NCBI GenBank assembly: GCA_021397845.1
Contig: CM038039.1
Location: 6,069,731 to 6,133,730 of the forward strand
DNA: 64,000 nt
Reading direction: 5' to 3'
Source of the DNA: Areca catechu
Lineage: Eukaryota; Streptophyta; Magnoliopsida; Arecales; Arecaceae
The position numbers were made by a program, and so were the translations under genes. This document shows, piece by piece, positions 1 to 10,067 of the stretch. How positions within the stretch are numbered: the stretch's first letter is position 1; the number at the start of each line of letters is the position of its first letter. Under the pieces are notes generated by a model that worked only from the letters and a program-made list of their open reading frames with translations, searched no databases and was not told where the DNA came from.

Positions 1-1
1 C

Positions 2-1669
2 ACTAGAGAGAGGAGAAGTGCAGTGCCAGATGATTACATTGTATTTCTCCAAGAACATGAGGTAGACATTGGAGTGATGGAAGATGATCCAATCAACTTT
101 TGTCAAGTCATGGAAAGTTCTGACTCTCAAAAGTGGATTGATGCCATGAATGATGAGATAAAGTCCATGAAAGACAATGACGTATGGGATCTTATCTCAT
201 TGCCAGAAGGTGCGAAACCCGTTGGTTGTAAATGGATATTTAAAACTAAAAGGGATTCGAAAGGCAATATGGAGAGGTACAAGGCTCGTCTTGTCGTAAA
301 AGGCTTTACACAGAAAGAAAGCATTGATTATAAAGAGACTTTCTCTCCGGTTTCTTCGAAAGACTCTTTTAAGATTATAATGGCATTGGTGATGCATTTC
401 AATCTTGAGTTACACCAGATGGATGTGAAGATAGTGTTTCTCAATGGTGATATTGATGAGACAATTTATATGGTGCAACCTGAAAACTTTGTGTCGGGAG
501 ATCCAAAGAACATGGTTTGCAAACTTAAGAAATCCATATATGGACTCAAGCAGGCATCTCGACAATGGTATTTCAAATTTCATCATGTGATCATCTTGTT
601 CGGTTTTGAGATGAATTTGGTTGATGATTGTATATACCATAAGTTTTGTGGGAGTAAATATATTTTTCTGGTTTTATATGTCGATGATATATTGCTTGCC
701 AGCAGCGATATAGGCTTAATGCACGAAACCAAGAGATTTCTAGCTAAGAATTTTGAGATGAAAGATCTTGGTGATGCCTCTTTTGTATTAGGCATAAAGA
801 TACACCGGGATCATTCTCGGGGTATTCTAGAATTATCACAAAAGAGCTATATCGAGAAGGTTCTAAAAAGGTATGGCATGCAAAATTGCAAATCAAGAGA
901 TATCCCTGTGGCTAAGGGAGACAAGTTTGGTCTATATCAGTGCCCTAAGAATAACTTGGAGAAAGAGGAAATGCAGAAGATTCCCTATGCATCAGTAGTA
1001 GGGAGTCTAATGTATGCTCAAGTTTGTACGCATCTGGATATTGCGTACGTCACTGGGATGTTGGGCAGATATTTGTGCAATCCAGGAGTTGAGCATTGGA
1101 AAGCAGCTAAACGGGTCTTACGGTACTTACAGAGAACAAAAGACTACATGCTCTTGTATCGGAGGTCGAATCAGCTTGAGATCATTGGTTATATTGACTC
1201 TGATTTTGTTGGATGCCAAGATAGTATGAAATCTACATCGGGCTATATCTACCTGCTTGCTGGAGGTGCTATCTCTTGAAAGAGTGCTAAACAGTCGCTT
1301 ATAGCCTCTTCTACCATGGCAGCAGAGTTCATAGCATGCTATGAGGCATCCAATCATAGAATATGGCTTCAGAATTTTGTCACGGGGCTACGTATAGTGG
1401 ACGGTGTTGAAAGGCCACTCAAGTTATTTTGTGACAATAAGTCAGCAGTTTTATATTCTAATAACAACAGGAGCTCAACGAAATCAAAGCATATAGATAT
1501 CAAGTTCCTGGTTGTTAAAGAAAGAGTTCAGAGTGGAAAGTTGTCTATTGAGCACATAGGTACAAACTCCATGGTTGCGGATCCGCTTACTAAAGAAGTG
1601 CCACCCAAGATATTTCATGAGCACACTGCTCATATGGGTGTTATGTCAGCAGAGGATATTCACTTTTAG
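2..1669 (+). pseudogene. Ty1/copia pol, RT-RNase H end, one in-frame stop
   Basis: This is the C-terminal part of a Ty1/copia polyprotein, running off the left edge. Counting residues from the codon at 23, the RT conserved blocks are visible: KARLVVKGF near 88-96, DVKIVFLNG near 134, YGLKQ near 173 and the catalytic YVDD at 219-222. RNase H follows, with DSDFVGCQDSMKSTSGY before the break and AEFIACYEASN and LFCDNKSAV after it. The frame is open from position 2 to 1669 except for a TGA at 1277-1279, where the family normally has a tryptophan codon (TGG), so a single substitution explains it. Integrase and gag lie outside the window. The strand agrees with the LTR that follows at 2086. The element cannot make full-length pol; the rest of its coding state is unknown. 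Confidence 0.93.
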
Positions 1670-2085
1670 TGGGAGTTTGTATATTTTAGATGCTCTTGTA
1701 ATACAGACATTTTTCAGTTATTTCAGTTTTTTGCAGAAATAAAGTTTCTGCTTTTTTACACTCTGTTTTTTATTTGATTTGATCTCACTGAGGTTTAAGG
1801 GTGGACCAGTTGGAAATAGACATGTTAAGGTCACAATGCATGAAATTTTCATGCTACACATCCACATCATAATCCATGTCATTCAATTACATTGATATAC
1901 ATGACCATTGATGGGTTGAGTTATGATAATTGTAATAAAGACCGCTTTGATCCTATGTTGGTGTGGTTGATGGACCGGATTGGTTATAGATACATTTTAA
2001 TAAGGACAGCAAAGTAAAGTTGAGCTCATTCGGTTATTTTTACAAAGCATGTTTTAAGGTTATACATATAGTCCAAGTGGGAGAT
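1670..2085 (+). other. Copia 3' untranslated region with polypurine tract
   Basis: Non-coding stretch between the end of copia pol and the 3' LTR. It ends in a purine-rich tract at 2075-2085 (AAGTGGGAGAT), the usual copia primer site for plus-strand DNA synthesis, directly next to the LTR terminus. No other gene is visible. Confidence 0.75.
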
Positions 2086-2603
2086 TGTTGGATCCTTAAT
2101 CCAATATTAGGCTTATTTGTAAATAATAATGCTTTGTGGGCTGTTATTTAAGGTTTGGCCCACTTAAAGTGATTAATTATGTTTTGAACTATTTGGGGCC
2201 TTAATGTATCTAATAGGGTGTTAGCCTTTTAATGTGTAAAGACTTAAGGATAATTTCTATTTTTATGATGGACAAAAATAGAAATCATAATAATGATGTT
2301 GTCATATAAAAGCGGTTATGGTCCCCAGATTACACGGTGTTATTCCTTTCTCCCCGATATCCCATCATCGAAGAAGAAAACCCTAGAGAAGTAAGAAAAG
2401 GCTCTTTAGAAAACCCATGTGAATATGAAAGGCTAGCCGTGTGATACAGGAGTAGACCTTCAAATCCAGGCTTTCAAATATGGCTTCAGGTACGCTTCTG
2501 CTTATTGTTTGATTATTCTCAATGATATCACATGTTTATTTTTGGAATTTGCTTTTAAATAGGCTTCAGAATAATTTTTCAAAAAGGGGAATAATTCCTA
2601 ACA
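2086..2603 (+). repeat. Ty1/copia 3' LTR (518 bp)
   Basis: Starts TGTTGG directly after the polypurine tract and ends CCTAACA, giving the imperfect terminal inverted repeat TGTTGG/CCTAACA expected of an LTR. A TATA box (TATAAA) lies at 2305-2310. The matching 5' LTR is outside the window, so insertion age and target duplication cannot be read; the five bases after the end are tgttt. Confidence 0.88.
2305..2310 (+). promoter_or_regulatory. TATA box of copia LTR
   Basis: TATAAA in the context CATATAAAAGCGG, inside the LTR; the likely core promoter at the U3/R boundary. Confidence 0.5.
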
Positions 2604-3487
2604 TGTTTCGACAATAGGAATTGCTACATATTAAGGCTCATTGCATGTCTAAACTTTTGAATACCATAAGTTCCTATACGCCATCGAGTCGAAGTTTTTT
2701 TTTTTTGACATAAATTAATTTTTGATATTTATGATATTTGCATTGAACCCTAAAAGGTTCAATTCATACAGCAATCAAAGATGCATGATGATATATGAGT
2801 CACCAAATGGACTAGTCAAAATAAAAGTTTTCCTTTCTAAAATATATTAATTAAGCACCTTTCAATTTGAGAAGAGCTAGATAAAATTACTAAAGGCAAG
2901 AGCCAATATCTAGTCCCCAAAGAAGTTTATTTTTTTTACAATTATTTTCATTGGTCATATTCATTTTAATAAAGTGTAATATTTTTTAATTAAAAGAGAA
3001 AGCATACTTGAATTTTATAAATATGATCATCAATGGAGGTATTTCAATCAATTTTATATAGAACTAATGAAAAAGGGATCTAGAGTCCAACTTTCAAATA
3101 CTCTTTTTTTATATATATATTTTCAAAAGATCTAGGCTGAGCTGACTACAAAAAATCCTTTTTTATCTTCCTAATTGAATTACAAATTTATTAATCAATA
3201 ATTGAATTAACAATGCAAAGTAGAATAATAGAGCATATATTAAAGAGTGATCTATACAATCAATCTCCTTGATCTAAGAAGTGTTGTGATTCTGAAAGCG
3301 CAAACAACCAGAAAAATATAGGAGATCCATCCATTTGCGAAAGATGACCTCAATTTAAATTCAATTACTACCAAGATACAATTTCCTATTTGCCATAGGT
3401 GCTACCAAGCATGTTATAGGACAAACAAAATTGGATAGCATGTAAAATAGATTACCAAGGCATCATTGAGTAGCAAGAATTCGCCGA
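2604..3487. other. AT-rich intergenic DNA, no gene seen
   Basis: Strongly AT-rich, with T runs (around 2694) and no ORF or family signature that I can recognise. Confidence 0.6.
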
Positions 3488-3619
3488 GTTCATATAGCTT
3501 TTTTTTTTTTTTGATAAAAGAAAGAAGAGGAGGGGATAAATCCCAGTATAGCTACTTCCTTTCGGGTCTCAATCCTGTTAGACTATGTTCGATTTAAGCC
3601 GCAAGTTTATATAGCTTTT
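3488..3619 (-). mobile_element. Short SINE-like retroposon with target duplication
   Basis: A block of about 100 bp ends, on the minus strand, in a pyrimidine-rich stretch, then TTTTATC and a long A tail (the T run at 3503-3512). It is flanked by 15-bp direct repeats at 3488-3502 and 3605-3619 that agree at 14 of 15 bases. A tail plus a long target duplication is the mark of L1-type retroposition. The body contains a sequence loosely like the pol III B box, but no A box, so it may be a 5'-truncated SINE. Family not identified. Confidence 0.5.
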
Positions 3620-4304
3620 AAACTCAACCAATCACTACTATATTAATATTTTCTAAATTATTGAAAAAGTCTCAAATTATTTTGAGTCTTCTATTGAATT
3701 AGTGATTCATCAAATTGTCCTCCATTGTTCTACTGAAATGTTCTCGAATTGTTCTTGTGTTTTATGGTTTATTTTATTATTTATTTAGTTTAGAAAAATA
3801 GGAAAGGGCGAAAACCTACTAAAAGTTAATAAGAGAAATAAATCCAAGTCATTGGTATCAAGCCTAGTGGGCATCTTCATCTTTTTTTTTAATATAGATT
3901 TATCTTATAAATTATAAATTAAGATAATCTTTATCTTTTAAATTTTTGCATTTACAAGACTAGTTTATTATATATTTATCCTCTAAAAATAATTATTTAT
4001 ATATTTACCCTTCAAATTATCATATTTTTGTATGGATGCACTTATTATCAAATTTTGACTAACAACATCAATAAATAATCATTCTAAGTATCATTTAACA
4101 CTACCTTTTGCATTAATACTTTTGAAAATTTTAATAAATTATATATATATATATTAAAGATATTAATGCAAAATGGTTATTTAAATCATTTTAGACTTGG
4201 TGTACTTATCAACATTATTAGTTAATAATCTAAGAAAAGTATCCATGCAGAAATAAGGTGAATTGAAGAGTACACATATCAAAATAGGGATATATATTAT
4301 AAAT
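3620..4304. other. AT-rich intergenic DNA, no gene seen
   Basis: AT-rich, with short AT microsatellites near 3970 and 4141-4155; no recognisable coding or RNA feature. Confidence 0.6.
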
Positions 4305-4493
4305 TCCGTTTACTCGGCTGATGTCAGTGGTAGTCAGGTTGACATACTCACCTTCGGGTAGGGAACGGCCGTAAAAAATTAATATGTACCGTGTATCGAA
4401 CATTTCCTGGCTAGGGTTGAAGGACCGTCTGGGGGTGGCCACGCCCGGGGTCTAACTCCTCCCCTCCCTTTTTCGTTCAACCAAAAAAAAAGA
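4305..4493 (+). mobile_element. Candidate SINE (GC-rich island with A tail)
   Basis: A GC-rich block of about 190 bp stands out from AT-rich surroundings and ends in a pyrimidine stretch followed by an A run (4482-4491). It contains TATCGAACATTTCC, similar to the pol III B box, and upstream TGGTAGTCAGG, a weak A-box-like sequence. Length, composition step and tail fit a tRNA-derived SINE. No target duplication was found, so the boundaries are approximate. A 70-residue minus-strand ORF here looks accidental. Confidence 0.35.
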
Positions 4494-4662
4494 ATAATTA
4501 TATGCAGTTTTATATATAATTTTAAATTTTAAAATTTTCTTAAGCCTACTCAGGCATGTAGTTGTGACTAAGGTAATAAAAAAAGGCAAAAAAAAGAACT
4601 AGCATCCTTAAAAAAACCATTCAATAAAACAAAATTGATCATGCAATTTTAAATTTTATTAT

Positions 4663-5248
4663 AGGGTCTATTTGGTTGAGGTATGTCAGATTATATAATA
4701 ATTTGATAATTTCTGAAAATCATTTAGCTGAAAAAAACAATTTTTATCATATTTAGTTGATAAAAAAAAATTGCTGAAAATTGCAACTGGAAAAAAATTT
4801 CTATGTTTGGTTGTAGATAATCCTATATAAAAATATGATCAAATTTATAAATATATCGATCAACAAAAATAAATTTTTTTAATACCAAGATAGTATTATC
4901 ATCTTCAGTTAACTTTTATATAATGACCATAATCACATGATCATTTATATAATGCCATTTATATTTTAATTATTTTACAAAAATTGCACATTAAATAAAT
5001 TTAAAAAGGTAACGAAATAAATTTAATAATCATAATTATACTTTATTGAAATACTTTTATCAAATATTGATTATCATCATTCAAGAATTTATTAAATACC
5101 AACGTTCCATGATATTTGTTTTACTTTCTCTCTTTAAAAAATAAATATATGACCCATCAATTTTTACCATCTCTTTTTTATATTTTATACCAAACATAAT
5201 AATGGATTTTATTTTTTATGCAAAATTATACCTAACCAAACATGCACA
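4663..5248. mobile_element. Candidate MITE with inverted ends
   Basis: The left end (GGGTCTATTTGGTTGAGGTA) and the reverse complement of the right end (GTGCATGTTTGGTTAGGTAT) form an imperfect terminal inverted repeat around AT-rich non-coding DNA of about 585 bp. GGGYCTRTTTGG-type ends are common in plant hAT and PIF/Harbinger MITEs. No convincing target duplication, so superfamily and exact ends are open. Confidence 0.4.
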
Positions 5249-5367
5249 CTGGGCCTTGTTTTGATGGTATAACCCCCTCGCTCTCAATACCAAACTCCAA
5301 TTCCATGATCAACGATTTGATGCATATGGAATCCTAGGCTCTTGGCTGAGTGGGAGGAGATGGGTAT

Positions 5368-6154
5368 TGTTGCTGCAGACTCTCTCGGATCGGATTCAGT
5401 CAGCTTAGCTGGAGTGCTCCTTTCTCGGTTCCTGCAAAAAAGTTTCAAGTGCTGGTGGTATTCCGGCGGGGGACACTCCAATGCTTAAGTTAGCGGGAGT
5501 TTGTGGACAATAGAATGGAGGAATAAAAGAAGAAGAAGAAGAGCTTGTGGAGACTGAAAGAGACCTTATCGCCGGGGTTCCCCCTTTTACCTTATATAGG
5601 TGCGGAACACTACCAGATTCTGTTAAGAACTAGGCTGGAAATGTCCGATCTGCCCCTAGGAGAATCAGGATGGTGGCCAGGTGGCACCAGGACATGGCCA
5701 CATCGTAGAATCTGTTGTAATAAAATTCTGGTACCAGCTGGAAAGGGCTTCTGGAGCCTTCTGATCGGTATGACTTGGCTAAAATAGATTAGTCGGATTT
5801 ATGATGGAGAGGGTCGGACGGGCCTCTATTAAAGTGGGTCGGACGGACCTCTGCTATAATGGGTTGTTTGGACCTCCGTTGAAGTGGGTCAGATGGACCT
5901 CTACTACAATGGGTTGTTTGGACCTCCGTTAAAGTGGGTCAGATGAGTCTCTGCTACAATGGATCGTTCGGACCTCCGTTGAAGCTGGTCGGACAGACCT
6001 TTTCTGAAGTGGGTTGGACGGACCTTTGCTGAAGTGGGTCGGACAAACCTCTGCAACAACGGGTCGTTCGGACCTCTGTTGAAGTGGGTCGGGCGGACCT
6101 CAAAGCCAGTCGGGTTTTTGGTCTGGTTTAGAAAAAAGCTGATTAGGTTTAACA
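5368..6154 (-). repeat. Element A 3' LTR (left), 787 bp
   Basis: Matches 15464-16094 along its length but is 156 bp longer, because it holds about 12 copies of a roughly 25-bp unit (about 5811-6113; GGGTCGGACGGACCTCTGCT type) against about 6 in the other LTR. On the minus strand a TATATAA box lies at 5592-5598. A purine-rich tract on the minus strand next to it (6155-6173) is the likely polypurine tract, which makes this the 3' LTR. Confidence 0.88.
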
Positions 6155-6616
6155 GTTGCCCCCTTGCTCTTGGCCTTTGAAGGGATCTGCGGCCTCGAAG
6201 GATGAGAGTATCATTTCTCATTTAATGTGTCTATCCTTGGGATGATTGCAAATCCGATCAGGCATGCTGCGTCTGATCGCATCCTACTTTAGAATCCTAT
6301 GCTTGAGACAGGTGTCAGCCCCGCATTGGAAGCGGGGGAAGGCAATTAATGTAGATGGGGTGCAATGATGAGCGGCTCGCTTAGCTCACCCGACCGTCGA
6401 GCTTCAGATATAACCAGTGCGACGTTAACTGGCATTATTCGGACGGCTGGCACCGCATTAAGGATGAGCTCTTCACCGTTGATTCAGCGATCATGCGGAT
6501 CGCGACCCGAATGTGTTTCTTGGTGTCGCATTGGCTTCCGTCGCATGGAGCAACGCACCATTTAATGGTTGGATCGTGGCGCCCGAGGGACGATGGGGAG
6601 CGGCCCCCCCAGAGGC

Positions 6617-6623
6617 TATAAAA
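6617..6623 (+). promoter_or_regulatory. TATA box of the antisense accessory gene in element A
   Basis: TATAAAA in the context GGCTATAAAAGGAGG, about 140 bp upstream of the accessory ATG at 6762 and on the opposite strand to gag-pol. It is a textbook plant TATA box, which suggests the accessory gene has its own promoter inside the element. Confidence 0.6.
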
Positions 6624-6761
6624 GGAGGCATGGAGGGCCTGGGAGGAGTCTTCTACTGCATTTGCATTTGAAGAGAAAGAGCGTCTCCTCCCTCTTGCTT
6701 TTGCCCCCCCTAGGAATCCCGGCCTTCAGGTCAGTTTCCTCCTTCTTCAAGCTTCGTAGCC

Positions 6762-8881
6762 ATGGCTTCCGGCGGCCGTAGTTCTGTTCATAGGGATAGG
6801 GACCCAGGCCCCAAAAGTATCCCGTCGAAAATTACCCGGGAGAGGGTAGAGGGCCGGTCAGATTCAACATACCCTCCACCTTGCACTTGTCTGTCCCGAT
6901 CCGAGAGGGGAGGGTAACTGGTCCGCTAAGGCCGGGAGCCCTCCCGGTGTATGAGGACCAATTCAAGGCCGGTTTTAGACTCTCGTTAAATGACTTTTTT
7001 GTCCAAATTCTCAATTCGTATAGGGTGACTCCTACGCAGCGGACCCCGAATAGGATTCGAGTGATCAGTTGCTTCATGGTCCTCTACCAGAGGATCGAAG
7101 CCGAACCAAGAGTCTCCCTCGTCACAAACTTCTTTCTTCTGAAAAGGGATTTCTGAAGTCAGGAGTGGTGGATGTTCAGTCCCTTCCCGCCCGAAGGATA
7201 TTAGGGGGTCTTCCATCGGCCATCCACAGATCGAAGTCCCAATTTTTTTATGTAGATAGCCTACAGCCCTGGGGCTTTTAGCCGATGTGGAGGGAGCCGA
7301 GGCCGAAGGCCGTAGACGGAAGAGCAGTTCTGAGGGTTGATTAGGCCACTTCAATAAGATGGAGGCGGCTAGCCCAATTTTTGTATTTGAGCTGCTCTAG
7401 GAGGATAGCCTCTACTTGGCTGGAATCAGTCACCACCGATATTTAGATAGGATAGAAGCCATCATCGTAGGTCTTCTGTTTATTTGACTAACCTCATTTC
7501 TTTGTTGCTAACCTTGCCTTTTTTCTATGACAAGAGAGAAAATGAAGCCTGACAGGGCAAAGATTATGACGTGGGCAGGCAAGAAGAGGGGTGTCCAAGC
7601 CATGGAGCCGATCATGGAAAAGCCGAAGAGGCAACGGACAGAGGAGCCGACCACTACTGTCATATCGATAGACTCCGACGACAACATACCTTTGTCAGAG
7701 TGGCGGGTGGTGAGGGTAGCTAAACACTCATCTTCTATCGGGTAGTTGGCTGCCCGGCCAGAAGAGGAGCTGTTAGGGCCGACCGACTTGGAGACGGCCC
7801 TAGCCTCGTCGCCATTTAAGCTAATAGAAGAGGTCCCCCAGGCGGATAGAGGGAAGGGAGCTGCTGACGAGGGGGGAGTCGTTGATGCCAGGTCCGAGGT
7901 ACATCGGCACTGGCACGGCCTCCACAATGCAGAGCACGCTAAGAAGCTCCTCGGGGGGTCAATGACAGAGCCCGACTGGGAGGAGTCGGGCAAGAGAGAA
8001 TTGAATGAGGTGGCGAAGGCTGCCTACCTCGATCTGATGAGGGTAGGTCAACATTCCCTTAACCTATTCTTCCCATCTTCTTCTTCCTGTGCCCAACTAA
8101 CCCAAGTTTTCACCTGTAGCTTGTCCATGGGGTCGCTTTGATGGACGACGACCTTGGCAAGCTATATTATACAACAAAGGTGTCGGCCGCCAAGTTATAG
8201 GAGTCGGAGGCGGCCAGAGCTGCGACGAAGGCATCGCAAAAGGTCACCGAAGAAAAGCTGTCAATCTGCTAGGCCGATTCAGAAGCTTTGAAGAAGCAGG
8301 CGATAGACCTGCAGGTCCGACTGGTCGATCGGGAGGCCAGTTTGAAAAGAAAAAAGAAGAAATTAAGTTCTTTAGCCCGTCGGTTGGGGAAGGAGGAGGC
8401 ACGGGCAGCCGAAAATGAAAGGCGCTGGTGGGATCAGCAATCCGTGGCGGGAAAGTACATGACCCTACTAAAGGAGGCCGAGGAGTAGATGGCTGAAGTG
8501 GTCGATGATGCCGTAAAGAAGTACAAAGCCTCTACTAGCTTCGAGGAAGAGATGGAGGAGGCCGAAGCGGTTGGCTTCGATTATGGCTATGAGCAATGCC
8601 TGTCGAAGGTTGGTGACGCATTTCCAGAACTTGACCTTTCCTTTCTGCAGCTACCGAAGCAAGCTGAAGAAGGGACAGAAGAAGGGGCGGGCCTAACCGA
8701 AGCTGGAGCCGATGCCCAGATCGTCACTGAGGCAGAAGGAATAGGGGGCCTGTCGGATTCTGGGGTCGACCTTCAGATTGCTACTGATGTGGGACTGGCG
8801 GATGCCCTAGTCGAAACTTTGACTGCGGCACAAGAGGTCAAAGTCGAAGCCCCTCTTGTACACTCACAGGGTCAGACTTAA
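6762..8881 (+). pseudogene. Antisense accessory gene, Transposase_28-like plus coiled coil (element A)
   Basis: Lies between integrase and 3' LTR, on the strand opposite to gag-pol. It opens at ATG 6762 (MASGGRSS...). After a frame change, 6881-7156 gives a stretch with VYEDQFKAGFRLSLNDFF and TPNRIRVISCFMVLY, which matches my recollection of Pfam Transposase_28 ('putative gypsy type transposon'). 7527-8042 encodes a basic and acidic linker with an in-frame TAG at 7743. A probable intron lies at 8043-8119 (GTAGGT...CTGTAG), after which the frame resumes and leads into a lysine- and glutamate-rich coiled coil (8288-8488) and a tail with FPELDLSFL (8489-8881). Stops remain near 8200, 8270 and 8486, so it is a relic. 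Function unknown; related genes in Tat elements are often called aORF. Confidence 0.72.
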
Positions 8882-9239
8882 ATTGCTTGTAAAAGTCTGC
8901 CCTGATCCTTGTAAAAACTTTTGTCAAGAAATAATAAGTACTTTTTCATCTAATGTATTCGTTCTTCTAAATATGTGTGTCGGTCGGATGGGTCCGAGTT
9001 CTTTTCCTTTAAAAATATTTCTAAGTATTAGTCAGTCGGCTTAATCCGAATGCAAGTCCTCAGAAATAATTATTGAATAGTTGCCCAGTTCGAACCCAAA
9101 TCCTTAGAAAACTTTCTAAGTATGGAAGGGTTGGTTTGGTCTGAGCCCCTCTTTACTTTTAAAGATACATCTGAGGAAACTTTGAACTTAGCCATTTGTA
9201 GGGTGGTCTTCCAAGTGTTTAAGGATTCCAAGTAGCAGT
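8882..9239 (+). other. Putative 3' UTR of the accessory gene, no ORF
   Basis: Follows the accessory stop codon. Contains AATAATAAG near 8931 and U-rich sequence, compatible with a plant polyadenylation region. No other feature seen before the tandem repeats. Confidence 0.35.
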
Positions 9240-10045
9240 TCCCATCAGGAGTCGGAGCCTTGAGCGGGCTATTTTAGAGTCTCTACCGACTAAAGTCGGA
9301 CCTTCGTATGTGGGCTGCCCTGGAACCTCTGCCGGTCGGAGTCGGACTTTTGGATATGGGCTACCCTAAAGCCTCTGCTAAATGGAGTCAGACTTTCGGA
9401 TGTTGGCTGTCCTAGAGCCTCTACCGATCGAAGTTGGATTTTTAGATATGGGCTGCCCTAGAGCCTCTATTGACCGGAGTCGGACTTTTGGAGTGGGCTG
9501 CCCTAGAGCCTCTACCGACCGGAGTCGGACTTTCGGAGTAGGCTGCCTTAGAGCCTCTATCGATCAAAATCGGGCTTTCGGAGTGGACTGCCTTAGAGTC
9601 TCTGTTGACCAGAGTTGGACTTTCAGATATGGGCTGCCCTAGAGCCTCTGTCAATCGGAGTCGAACTTTCGGAGTGGGCTGCCTTAGAGCCTCTACAGAC
9701 CAGAGTCGGACTTTCGGAATGGGCTGCCTTAGAGCCTCTGCCGATCGCAGTCGGACTTTCGAAGTTGGCTGCCTTAGAGCCTCTACCGATCGGAGTCGGA
9801 CTTTTGGATGTGGGCTGCCCTAGAGCCTCTACCGATCGGAGTCGAACTTTCGGAGTGGGCTGCCTTAGAGCCTCTACCGACCAGAGTCGGACTTTCGGAT
9901 GTGGATTGCCCTAGAGCCTCTACCGATCGGAGTTGGACTTTTCGAGTGGGCTACCTCAGAGCCTCTGCCGACCGGAGTCGAACTTTCGGAGTGGGCTGCC
10001 TTAAAGCCTCTACCGATTGGAGTCGTACTTTCAGAGATGTGCTGT
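9240..10045. repeat. 46-bp tandem repeat array inside element A
   Basis: About 17 diverged copies of a unit near 46 bp (core GGAGTCGGACTTTCGGAGTG, then GGCTGCCTTAGAGCCTCTACC). The array sits between the accessory gene and the 3' end of the integrase region. Several short ORFs on both strands here come from the repeat and are not genes. Tat and Ogre elements are known to build up tandem repeats downstream of pol. Confidence 0.9.
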
Positions 10046-10067
10046 ATTCATAAAAAGGTTGTGGCCT

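Noticed and set aside
5250..5367. Second MITE-like end (GGGCCTTGTTTTGATGG) just left of element A, possibly the insertion host of A
   Set aside because: The right-hand partner beyond 16094 could not be matched with confidence.
7508..7993. 161-residue minus-strand ORF in element A
   Set aside because: Complement of the accessory gene linker; no pol-type motif, and the plus frame continues into the coiled coil.
9240..10045. Regular repeats resembling a CRISPR array
   Set aside because: The repeat units abut without unique spacers, vary in sequence, and lie inside a plant retrotransposon.
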